Shown: piece by piece, positions 25,022 through 34,904 of the stretch
How positions within the stretch are numbered: position 1 is the stretch's first letter
How the letters are laid out: the number at the start of each line of letters is the position of its first letter
Assembly (NCBI GenBank): GCA_903884425.1
Contig: CAISEP010000002.1
Coordinates: 124,001 to 188,000, forward strand
From: an uncultured Caulobacterales bacterium
GTDB taxonomy: Bacteria > Pseudomonadota > Alphaproteobacteria > Caulobacterales > Caulobacteraceae
Length of the DNA: 64,000 nt
Reading direction: 5' to 3'
Notes under the pieces: generated by a model
The model's input: only the letters and a program-made list of their open reading frames with translations
Told to the model about the DNA's origin: nothing
Databases searched by the model: none
Position numbers and translations under genes: made by a program

Positions 25022-25035
25022 CACGACAAAGGCGC

Positions 25036-25644
25036 TCATCGAAGGTCGCCGGGGGTGTCCACGTCGTACAGCACCCCGTCGTCGGGTGCCTCCACCAGGG
25101 TCAGGCCCTCCCCCAGTCCCGCCAGCAGACGCCCGGCCCCCTGGTCGCCGGTGAGGGCCAGAAGCTGCGGGAACAGGGCCGCGCTGAACGCCACCGGATG
25201 TCCCCTGAGCCCCCGGAAGACCGGTGCGGCCGCCGGTGCGCCGCCCCGCACCGCCGCCAGCAGCGGGGCCAGCACCGCAACGGGCACCCGCGGCATGTCC
25301 CCCAGCAGCACAAGCGCCGCATCCGCCCCCGCCACCGCCCCGATCCCGGCCCGCAGCGAGGCGGACAGCCCGTCGGCCCAGTCGGCGGCCTCCACCACCC
25401 GCAGGCGGGGATCGCGGGTCAGCGCTGCGGCATGGTCCGCCACGTCCTGTCCGCGCGCCCCCGTGACCAGCACGACCTCCGCCACCGGGGCGGCGAGCGC
25501 CAGGCGCAGGGCCCCGTCGATCAGCCGTCCTGCGCCATGGGGGGCCAGCAGCTTGCCCCCATCCCCGAACCGCCGCCCGGCCCCGGCGGCCAGCAGCACC
25601 GCGCTGACACGAAAAGCCTTTTCCTCGGGCACAAGCCTCTCCAT
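25036..25644 (-). CDS. MobA/MocA-like nucleotidyltransferase
   Basis: A 202-residue NTP-transferase fold protein: [20 protein letters not shown] is the nucleotide-binding signature and [12 protein letters not shown] holds the metal aspartate. The short length and pattern match MocA-type molybdenum cofactor cytidylyltransferases (NTP to molybdopterin), but CTP versus GTP cannot be read from sequence. It is divergent from moaA with 62 bases between starts, consistent with a molybdopterin role. Confidence 0.85.
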   Translation of the reverse strand: MERLVPEEKAFRVSAVLLAAGAGRRFGDGGKLLAPHGAGRLIDGALRLALAAPVAEVVLVTGARGQDVADHAAALTRDPRLRVVEAADWADGLSASLRAGIGAVAGADAALVLLGDMPRVPVAVLAPLLAAVRGGAPAAAPVFRGLRGHPVAFSAALFPQLLALTGDQGAGRLLAGLGEGLTLVEAPDDGVLYDVDTPGDLR

Positions 25645-25706
25645 GTTACGGTCGCCGGAACGATGCCGGTCCCGTGCCGCTTTCTTCAGATCGAACCGCC
25701 GCCCCC

Positions 25707-26765
25707 ATGTCTGCCGACGACGCCCTGCCGGAGTTCCGCCTCGCCGCCCGCGCCCGCCAGCCGGATGCGACGGCGATGCAGGACCCGTTCGGCCGGGCGA
25801 TCCGCTATCTGCGCATCTCGGTGACGGACCGGTGCGACCTGCGCTGTGTCTACTGCATGTCCGAGCACATGGTCTTCCTGCCGAAGCCTCAGGTCCTGAC
25901 CATAGAGGAACTGGACCGGGTCTCCAGCGCCTTTGTCGGGCTGGGGGTGCGCAAGCTGCGCCTGACGGGGGGCGAGCCCCTGGTGCGCCGGGGCTTCATG
26001 GAGCTGGTCCAGCGCCTGTCCCGGCACCTGGCCAGCGGGGCCCTGGACGAGCTGACCCTGACCACCAACGGCACCCAGCTGGAACGTTTTGCCGCCGATC
26101 TGGCGCGCCACGGGGTCCGGCGGATCAATGTGTCCCTTGACACCCTCGACCCGGAGACCTTCCGGGCCGTCACCCGGGGCGGGGACCTGGCCCGGGTGAT
26201 CGCCGGGATCGATGCCGCCCAGGCCGCGGGGCTGAAGGTGAAGATCAATGCCGTGGCGCTGGCCCGGGACAACCGCGCGGAACTGCCCGCCCTCTTGGCC
26301 TGGGCGCACGGGCGGGGCTGCGACCTGACCCTGATCGAGACCATGCCCATGGGCGAGGTCGACGAGGACCGCACCGACCAGTATGTGAGCCTGACGGACC
26401 TGCGCGCGGACATGGCGGCGGTCTGGACGCTTGATCCGCTGGACGAGGACACCGGCGGCCCGGCCCGCTATTTCCGGGTAGCGGAGACGGGCGGCAAGCT
26501 CGGCCTGATCACCCCTATGAGCCACAATTTCTGCGACACCTGCAACCGGGTGCGGCTGACCTGTACCGGCACGCTGCACACCTGCCTCGGCCAGGACGAT
26601 GCCACGGACCTGCGGGCGGTGATGCGCGCCCATCCGGACGACGACGCCCCCCTGATCGCCGCCATCCGCGGGGCCATCGACGCCAAGCCGAAGGGACATG
26701 ACTTCCGCATCGGCCGGGGCGAGGGCCCGGCCGTGGCGCGGCACATGTCCACCACCGGAGGCTAG
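25707..26765 (+). CDS. moaA: GTP 3',8-cyclase MoaA
   Basis: A 352-residue radical SAM enzyme, first step of molybdopterin synthesis. The N-terminal cluster motif is CDLRCVYC (CxxxCxxC), the C-terminal second cluster has [18 protein letters not shown], and [13 protein letters not shown] and the C-terminal end are typical; the terminal residues here read STTGG, so the GG that inserts into the MoaC partner side is kept. The start at 25707 is chosen over a GTG at 25674 that would add 11 residues of no family similarity. moaD follows after three bases. Confidence 0.95.
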   Translation: MSADDALPEFRLAARARQPDATAMQDPFGRAIRYLRISVTDRCDLRCVYCMSEHMVFLPKPQVLTIEELDRVSSAFVGLGVRKLRLTGGEPLVRRGFMELVQRLSRHLASGALDELTLTTNGTQLERFAADLARHGVRRINVSLDTLDPETFRAVTRGGDLARVIAGIDAAQAAGLKVKINAVALARDNRAELPALLAWAHGRGCDLTLIETMPMGEVDEDRTDQYVSLTDLRADMAAVWTLDPLDEDTGGPARYFRVAETGGKLGLITPMSHNFCDTCNRVRLTCTGTLHTCLGQDDATDLRAVMRAHPDDDAPLIAAIRGAIDAKPKGHDFRIGRGEGPAVARHMSTTGG

Positions 26766-26768
26766 GCC

Positions 26769-27008
26769 ATGGCGCGGGTGCTGATGTTCGGCAGACTGGC
26801 CGATGTGGCCGGCTGGCGGGAACGGTCGATCGCCGCGGCGTCCCTTGTGGCGCTGACCGCCGCCCTGTCCGCCGAGGATCCGGCCCTGGGCGAGGCCCTT
26901 GCCGCGCCGGGCGTGAAGGTGGCGGTGGACCAGGCGCTGGTGTCGGGGGATGTCCCGCTGGCCGACGGCTCGGAAGTGGCCTTCCTGCCGCCGATGAGCG
27001 GGGGTTGA
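26769..27008 (+). CDS. moaD: Molybdopterin synthase small subunit MoaD
   Basis: A 79-residue ubiquitin-like sulfur carrier. It begins VLMFGRLADVAG and ends FLPPMSGG; the terminal diglycine is the thiocarboxylation site used by molybdopterin synthase. Its start is three bases after the moaA stop, so the two are co-transcribed. moaE and moaC are not in the window. A repeat starts two bases after the stop. Confidence 0.92.
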   Translation: MARVLMFGRLADVAGWRERSIAAASLVALTAALSAEDPALGEALAAPGVKVAVDQALVSGDVPLADGSEVAFLPPMSGG

Positions 27009-27010
27009 GC

Positions 27011-27111
27011 TGCGTCCTTCGAGACGGGCCTGGCGGCCCTCCTCAGGATGACGCAAGTTGTAAAACCCTAGTCATGGTGAGGAGCGCGGAACGCGCGTCT
27101 CGAACCACGCA
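27011..27111. repeat. Intergenic palindromic repeat, locus 5
   Basis: Shortest full element: CC-type left arm, a 20-base spacer, inverted GG-type right arm. It fills the convergent gap between moaD and the S10 peptidase gene almost exactly. Confidence 0.9.
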
Positions 27112-27117
27112 CCCGCG

Positions 27118-28671
27118 CTACTTCACCAGCCCGTCATACCAGGCCGCCAGGTCGGCCTTCATCATCTTCAGGGCCTCGGGGTTGAGGTAGACCATGTGCC
27201 CGGAGGGATAGTAGCGGAACGCCACATTGCCCCGCAGGGTGGGGTCAAGCTGCATGTGGGCGATGTCGTGCTCCGTCCCGAAGAAGGGCGTGGCCATGTC
27301 GAAATATCCGTTCAGGGACAACAGCCTCAGCCGCGGATTGCGGCGCATGGCGGCGGACAGGTCCAGCGCCGTGTCCGAGGACACGCCCCCCTGGCCGGGA
27401 TTTCCGGAGGTGGGGTTCTTGTGCTTCCAGTCCCAGTTGCGGCCGATCTCCCCCCAGTTGGGGCGATAGGACATGTCCGTCGTGTAGCCCAGCTGGTTCA
27501 CCACATAGTCGTGGAAGGCGCTGATCACCGCCCCGGACATGCCGGTGTCGGAGGGGTCGTATTCCGGGCTCTCCCCCACGTCGTCGGCATCGATCCCCTC
27601 GAAGCGGCTGTCATAGCGGCCGAGCGTCCGGCTCTGGCCCCGCAGCAGCTCCTTGCGGAAGTGCGACAGCTCCACCCGGAGCTTGGCTTCCTTCAGATAT
27701 TCCACCGGCAGGCCCGTATAGGCGGCCACCTTCGCCGCCACCGCGTCCCGCTCCGCGTCCGGCAGCAGGTCCCCCTTGGCCAGCGCCGCGGCATAGGGCC
27801 CTTCGGCATAGGCGCGGACCTCCTTCAGCCAGGCGGTCAGGTCCGCGGGCTTGGCAGCCAGCTTGTCGTGATACCAGGCCGTGGCGGCATAGGACGGCAG
27901 CAGGTTGATCAGGTTGCGGTCGAAGCCCGGGGACCGCACCCCGTAGTTCAGGATCGAGGACAGGATGATCACCCCGTTCAGCTGGACCCCGTCCTCCCCC
28001 AGCTTGAAGGCCAGACCCGCCGACCGGTGGGTGCCATAGCTCTCGCCGAAGATCACCTTGGGCGAATTCCAGCGGTTGTTGATCGTCACATACCGCTCGA
28101 TGCCCTTGGCGAAGGCATCGATATCCTCGTCCACGCCCCAGAAGTCCTTGCCCTTGGCCTCGCCCAGGGGGCGGGAATAGCCGGTGCCGATGGCGTCGAG
28201 GAAGACCAGGTCCGACTTGTCGATCAGGCTGGAGGCATTGGGGATCAGGCTGTAGGGCGCGGGGCCCGTCGCCTTGGGCGAGGCCGTTTCCACCCGCACC
28301 GGCGACAGGGAGGCCATGTGCAGCCAGACCGCCGAGGAGCCGGGACCGCCATTGTACAGGAAGGTCACTGGCCGGGCCTTGCCGCCCCCGTCGGCGGTGT
28401 AGGCCACATAGAACATGGACGCGACCGGCTTGCCCTCGTCATCCCTGAGCGTCAGGGTCCCGGCGGTGGCCGTGTAGGGGATGGCGTGCCCGTCGACGGT
28501 CACCGTGTGGTGGGTGGCACGGGCTGTCTCCCGGGCCGAGGCCTTCGCTCCGTCCGCCTCTGCCGCCTCCGGCTTCGGCGCGTCCGACCGGGCAGGTTCC
28601 GCCGCCCGGGCCGCGCCGGACATCATGAGGGCAGCGGCACAGCCGACGGCGACAAGGGGATGCAGTTTCAA
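27118..28671 (-). CDS. Secreted serine carboxypeptidase-like protein (peptidase family S10)
   Basis: A 517-residue S10-family alpha/beta hydrolase with a signal peptide ending about residue 23 (MMSGAARAAE) and an Ala/Glu-rich linker. FLYNGGPGSSAVWLHM forms the oxyanion region, GESYGTHR carries the nucleophilic serine, and the aspartate and histidine lie in LSLNGYFDMATPF and YYPSGHMVY. It probably removes C-terminal residues from peptides in the periplasm. The start is TTG 28671, placed seven bases after GGAGGT; no ATG fits the signal peptide. A strong promoter lies just upstream. Confidence 0.9.
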   Translation of the reverse strand: MKLHPLVAVGCAAALMMSGAARAAEPARSDAPKPEAAEADGAKASARETARATHHTVTVDGHAIPYTATAGTLTLRDDEGKPVASMFYVAYTADGGGKARPVTFLYNGGPGSSAVWLHMASLSPVRVETASPKATGPAPYSLIPNASSLIDKSDLVFLDAIGTGYSRPLGEAKGKDFWGVDEDIDAFAKGIERYVTINNRWNSPKVIFGESYGTHRSAGLAFKLGEDGVQLNGVIILSSILNYGVRSPGFDRNLINLLPSYAATAWYHDKLAAKPADLTAWLKEVRAYAEGPYAAALAKGDLLPDAERDAVAAKVAAYTGLPVEYLKEAKLRVELSHFRKELLRGQSRTLGRYDSRFEGIDADDVGESPEYDPSDTGMSGAVISAFHDYVVNQLGYTTDMSYRPNWGEIGRNWDWKHKNPTSGNPGQGGVSSDTALDLSAAMRRNPRLRLLSLNGYFDMATPFFGTEHDIAHMQLDPTLRGNVAFRYYPSGHMVYLNPEALKMMKADLAAWYDGLVK

Positions 28672-28699
28672 GACGAGACCTCCGGTTGCAGACCTGTCC

Positions 28700-28728
28700 A
28701 TAGCAGTTTGCCGCAGGTGACTTGTCAA
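28700..28728 (-). promoter_or_regulatory. Promoter of the S10 peptidase gene
   Basis: Minus-strand TTGACA (28728-28723), 17-base spacer and TGCTAT (28705-28700). This is a near-consensus sigma70-type promoter; transcription would begin about 20 bases before the TTG start at 28671. Confidence 0.7.
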
Positions 28729-28776
28729 TGACGCACCGGACAGGCCACCCTCGGCCTCCCACACCGGAGCCCCTGA

Positions 28777-29244
28777 ATGTCCGAAACCCGTCCTGCCGTG
28801 TCCGACGCCGATCTCCTGGCCCGCTTCCAGAACAGCAAGAACCAGCCGCCGGGTTCGGAGACCCTGGGCTTCCGCATCATCCGGGTCAGCCAGGCCGACA
28901 TGCTGGTGGAGGCCCTGTTCACCGCCCGCAAGGAGTTCTGCAACCCCATGCGCCAGATCCAGGGCGGGTTCCTCTGTGCCATGCTGGACGACACCATGTC
29001 CGTGGCGGGGCTGGTGGCCTCGGGCATGACCTGCGTCATGCCGACCCTGGAGATGAAGACCAGCTTCCTGCGCCCCGCCAAGCCCGGGGAGCTGCGCTGC
29101 GTGGGCCGGGTGCTGAAGTGGGGCCGCTCCATCGCCTTCACTGAGGGGGAACTGTTCGACGCCGACGGCGCGCTGCTGGCCAAGGCCACCGCCACGGCCA
29201 AGCCCACCCCCTACGAGCAGTTCAAGACCCCGAAACCCGCCTGA
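28777..29244 (+). CDS. PaaI-family hotdog thioesterase
   Basis: A 155-residue hotdog-fold protein of the PaaI/YbdB thioesterase group. NPMRQIQGGFLCAMLDDTMSVAG supplies the conserved Gly-Gly and aspartate, and TLEMKTSFLRPAKPGEL the second conserved strand. It likely hydrolyses an acyl-CoA, but the substrate cannot be predicted. It is divergent from the S10 peptidase gene and 108 bases ahead of the symporter gene. Confidence 0.9.
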   Translation: MSETRPAVSDADLLARFQNSKNQPPGSETLGFRIIRVSQADMLVEALFTARKEFCNPMRQIQGGFLCAMLDDTMSVAGLVASGMTCVMPTLEMKTSFLRPAKPGELRCVGRVLKWGRSIAFTEGELFDADGALLAKATATAKPTPYEQFKTPKPA

Positions 29245-29352
29245 TCGGCGAGGCACCGCGCCCGGCCCCACTGGACAAGGCCGGGCGGCTCTGTCTGTCT
29301 TGCACGTTCCAGCGGGCACAAGACCCGTGACCCATTCGGACGGAGACCGCGT

Positions 29353-30924
29353 TTGACGCCCCTCGATTTCACCGTTCTGGCGGTCTACGCCGTCTGCGTC
29401 TTCGGCCTCGCCCAGTGGGTGTCCCGGGAACGGGACCATCACAGCAAGACCAGCTCCGACTACTTCCTCGCCGGTCGGTCCCTGCCCTGGTGGGCCATCG
29501 GGGCCTCCCTGATCGCCGCCAACATCTCCGCCGAGCAGATCATCGGCATGAGCGGCTCGGGCTATGCCATCGGCCTGGCCATCGCCTCCTACGAGTGGAT
29601 GGCGGCACTCACCCTGCTGATCGTCGCCAAGTACCTGCTGCCGATCTTCCTGAAGAACAACGTCTCCACCATGCCGGAGTTCCTGCAGCAGCGGTACGGC
29701 CCGGCGGTGCGCTCCCTGATGGCGGTGTTCTGGCTGGCCCTCTACATCTTCGTCAACGTGACCTCGATCCTGTGGCTGGGCTCCATCGCCGTGCACGCGG
29801 TGACCGGGGTCGACCAGATGACCGCCCTGATCATCATCGGCGTCTTCGCCCTGGTCTATCAGCTGTGGGGCGGGCTGAAGGCCGTGGCCCTGACCGACAT
29901 CGTGCAGGTGACCCTGCTGGTGGCGGGGGGCCTGACCATCAGCGCCATCGCGCTCAGCCGGATCGGCGGCCATCACGGGGTCAGCCTGGCGGCCGCGGGG
30001 GCGGGCTTTGCCGACCTGATGGCCCACTATCCCGAGAAGTTCCACATGATCCTCGGGCGGGAGAGCCCCCACTACAAGGAGCTGCCCGGCCTGTCCGTGC
30101 TGATCGGCGGCCTTTGGATCATGAATCTCAGCTACTGGGGCTTCAACCAGTACATCATCCAGCGGGCCCTGGCGGCCAAGAGCCTGGGCGAGGCGCAGAA
30201 CGGCATCGCCTTTGCCGCCTATCTGAAGCTGCTGATGCCGGTGATCGTGGTGGTGCCGGGCCTGGCGGCCCTGACGCTGGCCCCGCATCTGGCCAAGCCC
30301 GACCAGGCCTATCCGGAGATGCTGAAGCTGCTGCCGCCGGGCCTGCTGGGCCTCGTCTTCGCAGCACTCGTGGCCGCCATCATCGCGTCGCTGGCGGCCA
30401 AGATCAATTCCATCGCCACCATCTTCACCCTGGACGTCTATCGCCCCTTCCGGCCCGACACCTCGGAGAAGGACCTGGTGAAGATCGGCCGCCTGGGGGC
30501 CATCGCAGCCACGGCCATCGGCATCGCCGCCGCCCCGCCCCTGCTCGGCGGCTTCGAGCAGGCCTTCCAGTACATCCAGGAGTTCACCGGCTTCTTCACC
30601 CCCGGCATCGTGGTGATCTTCGTGCTGGGCATGTTCTGGAAGCGCACCAGCGCCGCCGCGGCCCTCACCGCCGCCATCGGCTCGGCGGTCCTGTCGCTGG
30701 CCTTCAAGCTGGGCATGCCGGAGCTGCCCTTCATGGACCGGGTGGGGGTGGTGTTCCTCATCAGCCTCGCCGCGGCGGTGGTCATCTCTCTGATCCGCCC
30801 GGCCCGGACGGAGGTCTCCACCGTCAGCCTCGAAGGGGTCAGCTTCCGCACCGGTCCGGTCTTCAACATCGCCGGGATCGGCGTGATCCTGATCCTGATC
30901 GCGATCTACAAGACCTTCTGGTAG
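29353..30924 (+). CDS. Sodium:solute symporter (SSS family, SglT-like)
   Basis: A 523-residue SSS transporter with 13 to 14 hydrophobic segments. SDYFLAGRSLPWWAIGASLIAANIS, the sugar-transporter-like WGGLKAVALTDIVQ, and GFNQYIIQRALAAKS are close to bacterial sodium/glucose-type members. The sodium-site region on helix 8 reads ALVAAIIASLAAKINSIATIF. It likely imports a sugar or polyol with Na+. TTG 29353 is the proposed start; no ATG lies nearby. It is followed by a toxin-antitoxin locus. Confidence 0.88.
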   Translation: MTPLDFTVLAVYAVCVFGLAQWVSRERDHHSKTSSDYFLAGRSLPWWAIGASLIAANISAEQIIGMSGSGYAIGLAIASYEWMAALTLLIVAKYLLPIFLKNNVSTMPEFLQQRYGPAVRSLMAVFWLALYIFVNVTSILWLGSIAVHAVTGVDQMTALIIIGVFALVYQLWGGLKAVALTDIVQVTLLVAGGLTISAIALSRIGGHHGVSLAAAGAGFADLMAHYPEKFHMILGRESPHYKELPGLSVLIGGLWIMNLSYWGFNQYIIQRALAAKSLGEAQNGIAFAAYLKLLMPVIVVVPGLAALTLAPHLAKPDQAYPEMLKLLPPGLLGLVFAALVAAIIASLAAKINSIATIFTLDVYRPFRPDTSEKDLVKIGRLGAIAATAIGIAAAPPLLGGFEQAFQYIQEFTGFFTPGIVVIFVLGMFWKRTSAAAALTAAIGSAVLSLAFKLGMPELPFMDRVGVVFLISLAAAVVISLIRPARTEVSTVSLEGVSFRTGPVFNIAGIGVILILIAIYKTFW

Positions 30925-30952
30925 GCGCGCAGTCAGGTCCGGTTACAGACAC

Positions 30953-30980
30953 TTGACTATACGGCGACGCCGTAGATAAG
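30953..30980 (+). promoter_or_regulatory. Promoter with palindromic operator of the toxin-antitoxin operon
   Basis: TTGACT at 30953-30958 is followed by a perfect 15-base palindrome TACGGCGACGCCGTA (30960-30974) and GATAAG (30975-30980) at a 16-base spacing. The palindrome fills the promoter spacer, where a bound antitoxin would block RNA polymerase. Confidence 0.6.
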
Positions 30981-31017
30981 GTTTGCGAGACGGGCGGCCC
31001 GGCCGTAGGCTGTCGGC

Positions 31018-31335
31018 ATGCGGACCGTGGTCGAAACAGCCAAGTATCTCGCCATGGCCGACGCCGCCGGCATGACGGAAGCGGAACGCGAACTGGCGGT
31101 GATGCTGGTCGCGGCAAATCCGTTGGTCGGCGACCTGATCGTCGGCACCGGCGGGTGCCGAAAGGTTCGGCTTCCGGGGAAGGGCAAGGGCAAGTCCGGC
31201 GGGTACCGGCTGATCACCCTCCTCGTCGTGGATGGTCGGGTGTTTCTGCTGATGGTCTATGCGAAGGGACGAAAGGTCACGCTCACCCACGCCGAAAAGA
31301 CGACGCTGCGGCGGCGTGTCGAAGGCCGCACCTGA
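31018..31335 (+). CDS. RelE/HigB-family toxin (PF06296 type)
   Basis: A 105-residue basic protein. The C-terminal half CRKVRLPGKGKGKSGGYRLITLLV and FLLMVYAKGRKVTLTHAE matches the RelE-like family that includes HigB-2; such toxins cut mRNA on the ribosome. It comes before its antitoxin, the HigBA order, and is preceded by a palindromic operator. A typical RelE catalytic arginine/lysine set is present but activity is inferred. The pair is a small accessory insertion between housekeeping genes. Confidence 0.85.
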   Translation: MRTVVETAKYLAMADAAGMTEAERELAVMLVAANPLVGDLIVGTGGCRKVRLPGKGKGKSGGYRLITLLVVDGRVFLLMVYAKGRKVTLTHAEKTTLRRRVEGRT

Positions 31336-31359
31336 GGGATTGAGAGAGAAAGACGCGCC

Positions 31360-31698
31360 ATGAGCAAGGTCGTATTCGACGACATGATGGAAGCTCTGGA
31401 CGAGGTCCAGGCCATCCTCGACGGAACCGCGGACCCGGCGACCTATCGCGTCCACCGGCCGGTGGACGTGAAGGCCATCCGCACGGCCCTGGGCCTCAGC
31501 CAGGAGGCCTTCGCCAGGGAGTTCAACCTGTCCGTGGGCGCGGTGCGGGACTGGGAGCAGGGCCGCAAGTCGCCGGAGCTGGGGGCCCGCAACTATCTGC
31601 GGGTGATTGCCCGCCATCCGGACATCGTCCGCAGCACCCTGGCCGCAGATGCCGCAGGGGACGCAGATTCCGCCCCGGCAATTGTGATCTCAGATTGA
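31360..31698 (+). CDS. HTH-type antitoxin of the RelE/HigB pair
   Basis: A 112-residue protein with an N-terminal acidic region (1-40) and an XRE-type helix-turn-helix at about residues 44-75 (IRTALGLSQEAFAREFNLSVGAVRDWEQG), as in HigA/YiaG antitoxins. It should neutralise the toxin by binding and repress the operon through the palindrome at 30960-30974. It begins 24 bases after the toxin stop, with GAGAAAG ahead of the ATG. Confidence 0.87.
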   Translation: MSKVVFDDMMEALDEVQAILDGTADPATYRVHRPVDVKAIRTALGLSQEAFAREFNLSVGAVRDWEQGRKSPELGARNYLRVIARHPDIVRSTLAADAAGDADSAPAIVISD

Positions 31699-31750
31699 CG
31701 GGCCGCTGCTCCAAGACGAAAACTCTCCCGTCCCCGTCCGGAGCTGAGCC

Positions 31751-33070
<1,320 letters not shown>

Positions 33071-33218
33071 GCTCCCCCTGCTGCAGAAAGAACGCTTAAC
33101 GCCCAAGTAACGCCCGAGTTCACGCAGTTTTGCGAAATCAGCCGTTCCGTCTGCACGTTCCGGTCGCTATATCGAGGCCCCCGGGGGACACCCGGGAGCC
33201 AAAGGCGAGGACACGGCC

Positions 33219-34061
33219 ATGCGGATCACCCTGGCGGACCTGCAGAAGATGAAGGCGGCGGGCGAGCGCATCGCCATGATCACCGCCTATGACTTCCCCT
33301 CGGCCCGGATCGCCGACCGGGCGGGTGTGCCCCTGCTGCTGGTGGGCGACAGCCTCGGCATGGTGGTGCTGGGGCACGACACCACCCTGCCCGTCACCCT
33401 GGACGACATGATCCGCCATGCCGGAGCCGTGGTCCGGGGCAGCGAGACCGCGCTTGTGGTCTGCGACCTGCCCTTCCTGACCTATGCCAGCGAGGCCGAC
33501 GCCGTCACGTCCGTGCGCCGGATCATGCAGGAGACCGGGGCCCAGGCCGTGAAGCTGGAAGGCGGGGCCCCGATCCTGCCCATCGTCCGCCGCCTGACCG
33601 AGCTCGGCGTGCCGGTGATGGGGCATCTGGGCTTCACCCCCCAGTCGCAGAACCAGCTGGGCGTGAAGGTCCAGGCCCGGGACGTGGTCGGGGCCCGGCA
33701 ACTGCTGAAGGACGCCAAGGCCCTGGAGGCCGCAGGGGCCTTTGCGGTTGTGCTGGAACTGGTGCCCGCGGCCCTGGCCCGGGCGGTGAGCGCGCGGCTG
33801 ACCATCCCCACCATCGGCATCGGTGCCGGCGTCGGCTGCGATGGCCAGGTGCAGGTCTGGCACGACCTCCTGGGCCTGTTCGAGGGCAAGACCCCGCGGC
33901 ACGCACGGCGCTTTGCGGAGATCGGCAAGGCCATCGAGGCCGCCGTCACCGGCTATGTGGCCGAGGTCCGCGCCGGCAGCTTCCCCACCGACGCCCACAG
34001 CGCCAAGATGGACCCCGCGGACCTGGCCGAGGCCCTCGACGCCGAAGCGGTGCTGAACTAG
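33219..34061 (+). CDS. panB: 3-methyl-2-oxobutanoate hydroxymethyltransferase
   Basis: A 280-residue PanB that adds a hydroxymethyl group from methylene-THF to ketoisovalerate in pantothenate synthesis. [59 protein letters not shown] and [24 protein letters not shown] are family motifs. It leads a panB-panC pair (9-base gap). Upstream at 33096 TTAA-N7-GTAA is a partial CtrA-like match of uncertain meaning. Confidence 0.97.
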   Translation: MRITLADLQKMKAAGERIAMITAYDFPSARIADRAGVPLLLVGDSLGMVVLGHDTTLPVTLDDMIRHAGAVVRGSETALVVCDLPFLTYASEADAVTSVRRIMQETGAQAVKLEGGAPILPIVRRLTELGVPVMGHLGFTPQSQNQLGVKVQARDVVGARQLLKDAKALEAAGAFAVVLELVPAALARAVSARLTIPTIGIGAGVGCDGQVQVWHDLLGLFEGKTPRHARRFAEIGKAIEAAVTGYVAEVRAGSFPTDAHSAKMDPADLAEALDAEAVLN

Positions 34062-34070
34062 GGCCCCGCC

Positions 34071-34904
34071 ATGCAGGTCCTGACGACCCCGGCCGAGGTG
34101 CGGGCCGCCCGCGGCCGCTGGCCGGTCCTCGGCTTCGTGCCGACCATGGGCTATCTGCACGCGGGCCACATCAGCCTGGTGGAACGCGCCCGGGCGGAGT
34201 GCGGGGCGGTGATCGCCAGCATCTTCGTCAATCCCACCCAGTTCGGCCCGAACGAGGATCTGGACCGCTATCCCCGGGACCCGGAGGGCGACCTTGCCCG
34301 GCTGGCGGCGGCCGGCGCGGACCTGGTCTTCCTGCCGACGCCGGAGATCATCTATCCCCCGGGCTTCAGCGCCAGCATCGAGCTGGGAGAGGTCACACGG
34401 CGGCTGGAAGGGGCCGTGCGGCCACACCACTTCGCCGGCGTGGCCACCGTGGTGACCAAGCTGTTCAACATCGTCCAGCCGACCCGGGCCTATTTCGGCC
34501 AGAAGGACGCCCAGCAGTGCGTGGTGATCCGCAAGCTGGTCCGCGACCTGGACCTGCCGGTGGAGATCGTGGTGGGCGACACGGTGCGGGAGGCGGACGG
34601 CCTCGCCCTGTCCAGCCGCAACAGTTATCTGACGCCGGACCAGCGGGCCGAGGCCCCGGTGCTGTACCGCGCCCTCTCCGCCGCCCGGACCGCCTTCGCC
34701 GCCGGGGAGCGGGACGCCGACGCCCTGCGCCGCCTCGTCCGCACCGTGCTGGGCGAGGGCCTCGCCCCCGCCACGGACTATGTCAGCGTCGCCGACCCGC
34801 GCACGCTTGAGGAGCTGACCACCCTCACCGACGGGGCGCTGGTGTCCCTGGCCGTGCGGTTCGGCGCGACCCGGCTGATCGACAATGTGCTGCTGACGGC
34901 CTAG
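34071..34904 (+). CDS. panC: Pantothenate synthetase
   Basis: A 277-residue pantothenate synthetase joining pantoate and beta-alanine with ATP. LGFVPTMGYLHAGHISLVERAR (HIGH-like ATP site), FVNPTQFGPNEDLDRYPRD, VVTKLFNIVQPTRAYFGQKDAQQ and ADGLALSSRNSYL are classic. The stop codon interlocks with the stop of the convergent DmpA-type peptidase gene in CTAG. panD is not visible in the window. Confidence 0.97.
   Translation: MQVLTTPAEVRAARGRWPVLGFVPTMGYLHAGHISLVERARAECGAVIASIFVNPTQFGPNEDLDRYPRDPEGDLARLAAAGADLVFLPTPEIIYPPGFSASIELGEVTRRLEGAVRPHHFAGVATVVTKLFNIVQPTRAYFGQKDAQQCVVIRKLVRDLDLPVEIVVGDTVREADGLALSSRNSYLTPDQRAEAPVLYRALSAARTAFAAGERDADALRRLVRTVLGEGLAPATDYVSVADPRTLEELTTLTDGALVSLAVRFGATRLIDNVLLTA

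Noticed and set aside
27118-30288. 1056-codon minus-strand ORF including the S10 peptidase
   Set aside because: The upstream 539 codons are antisense to the thioesterase and symporter genes and have shadow composition; a TTG start with GGAGGT at 28671 and a signal peptide mark the real gene.
33096-33110. CtrA box upstream of panB (TTAA-N7-GTAA)
   Set aside because: One core base is wrong, and it is over 100 bases from the start codon of a biosynthetic gene; too weak to list as a site.
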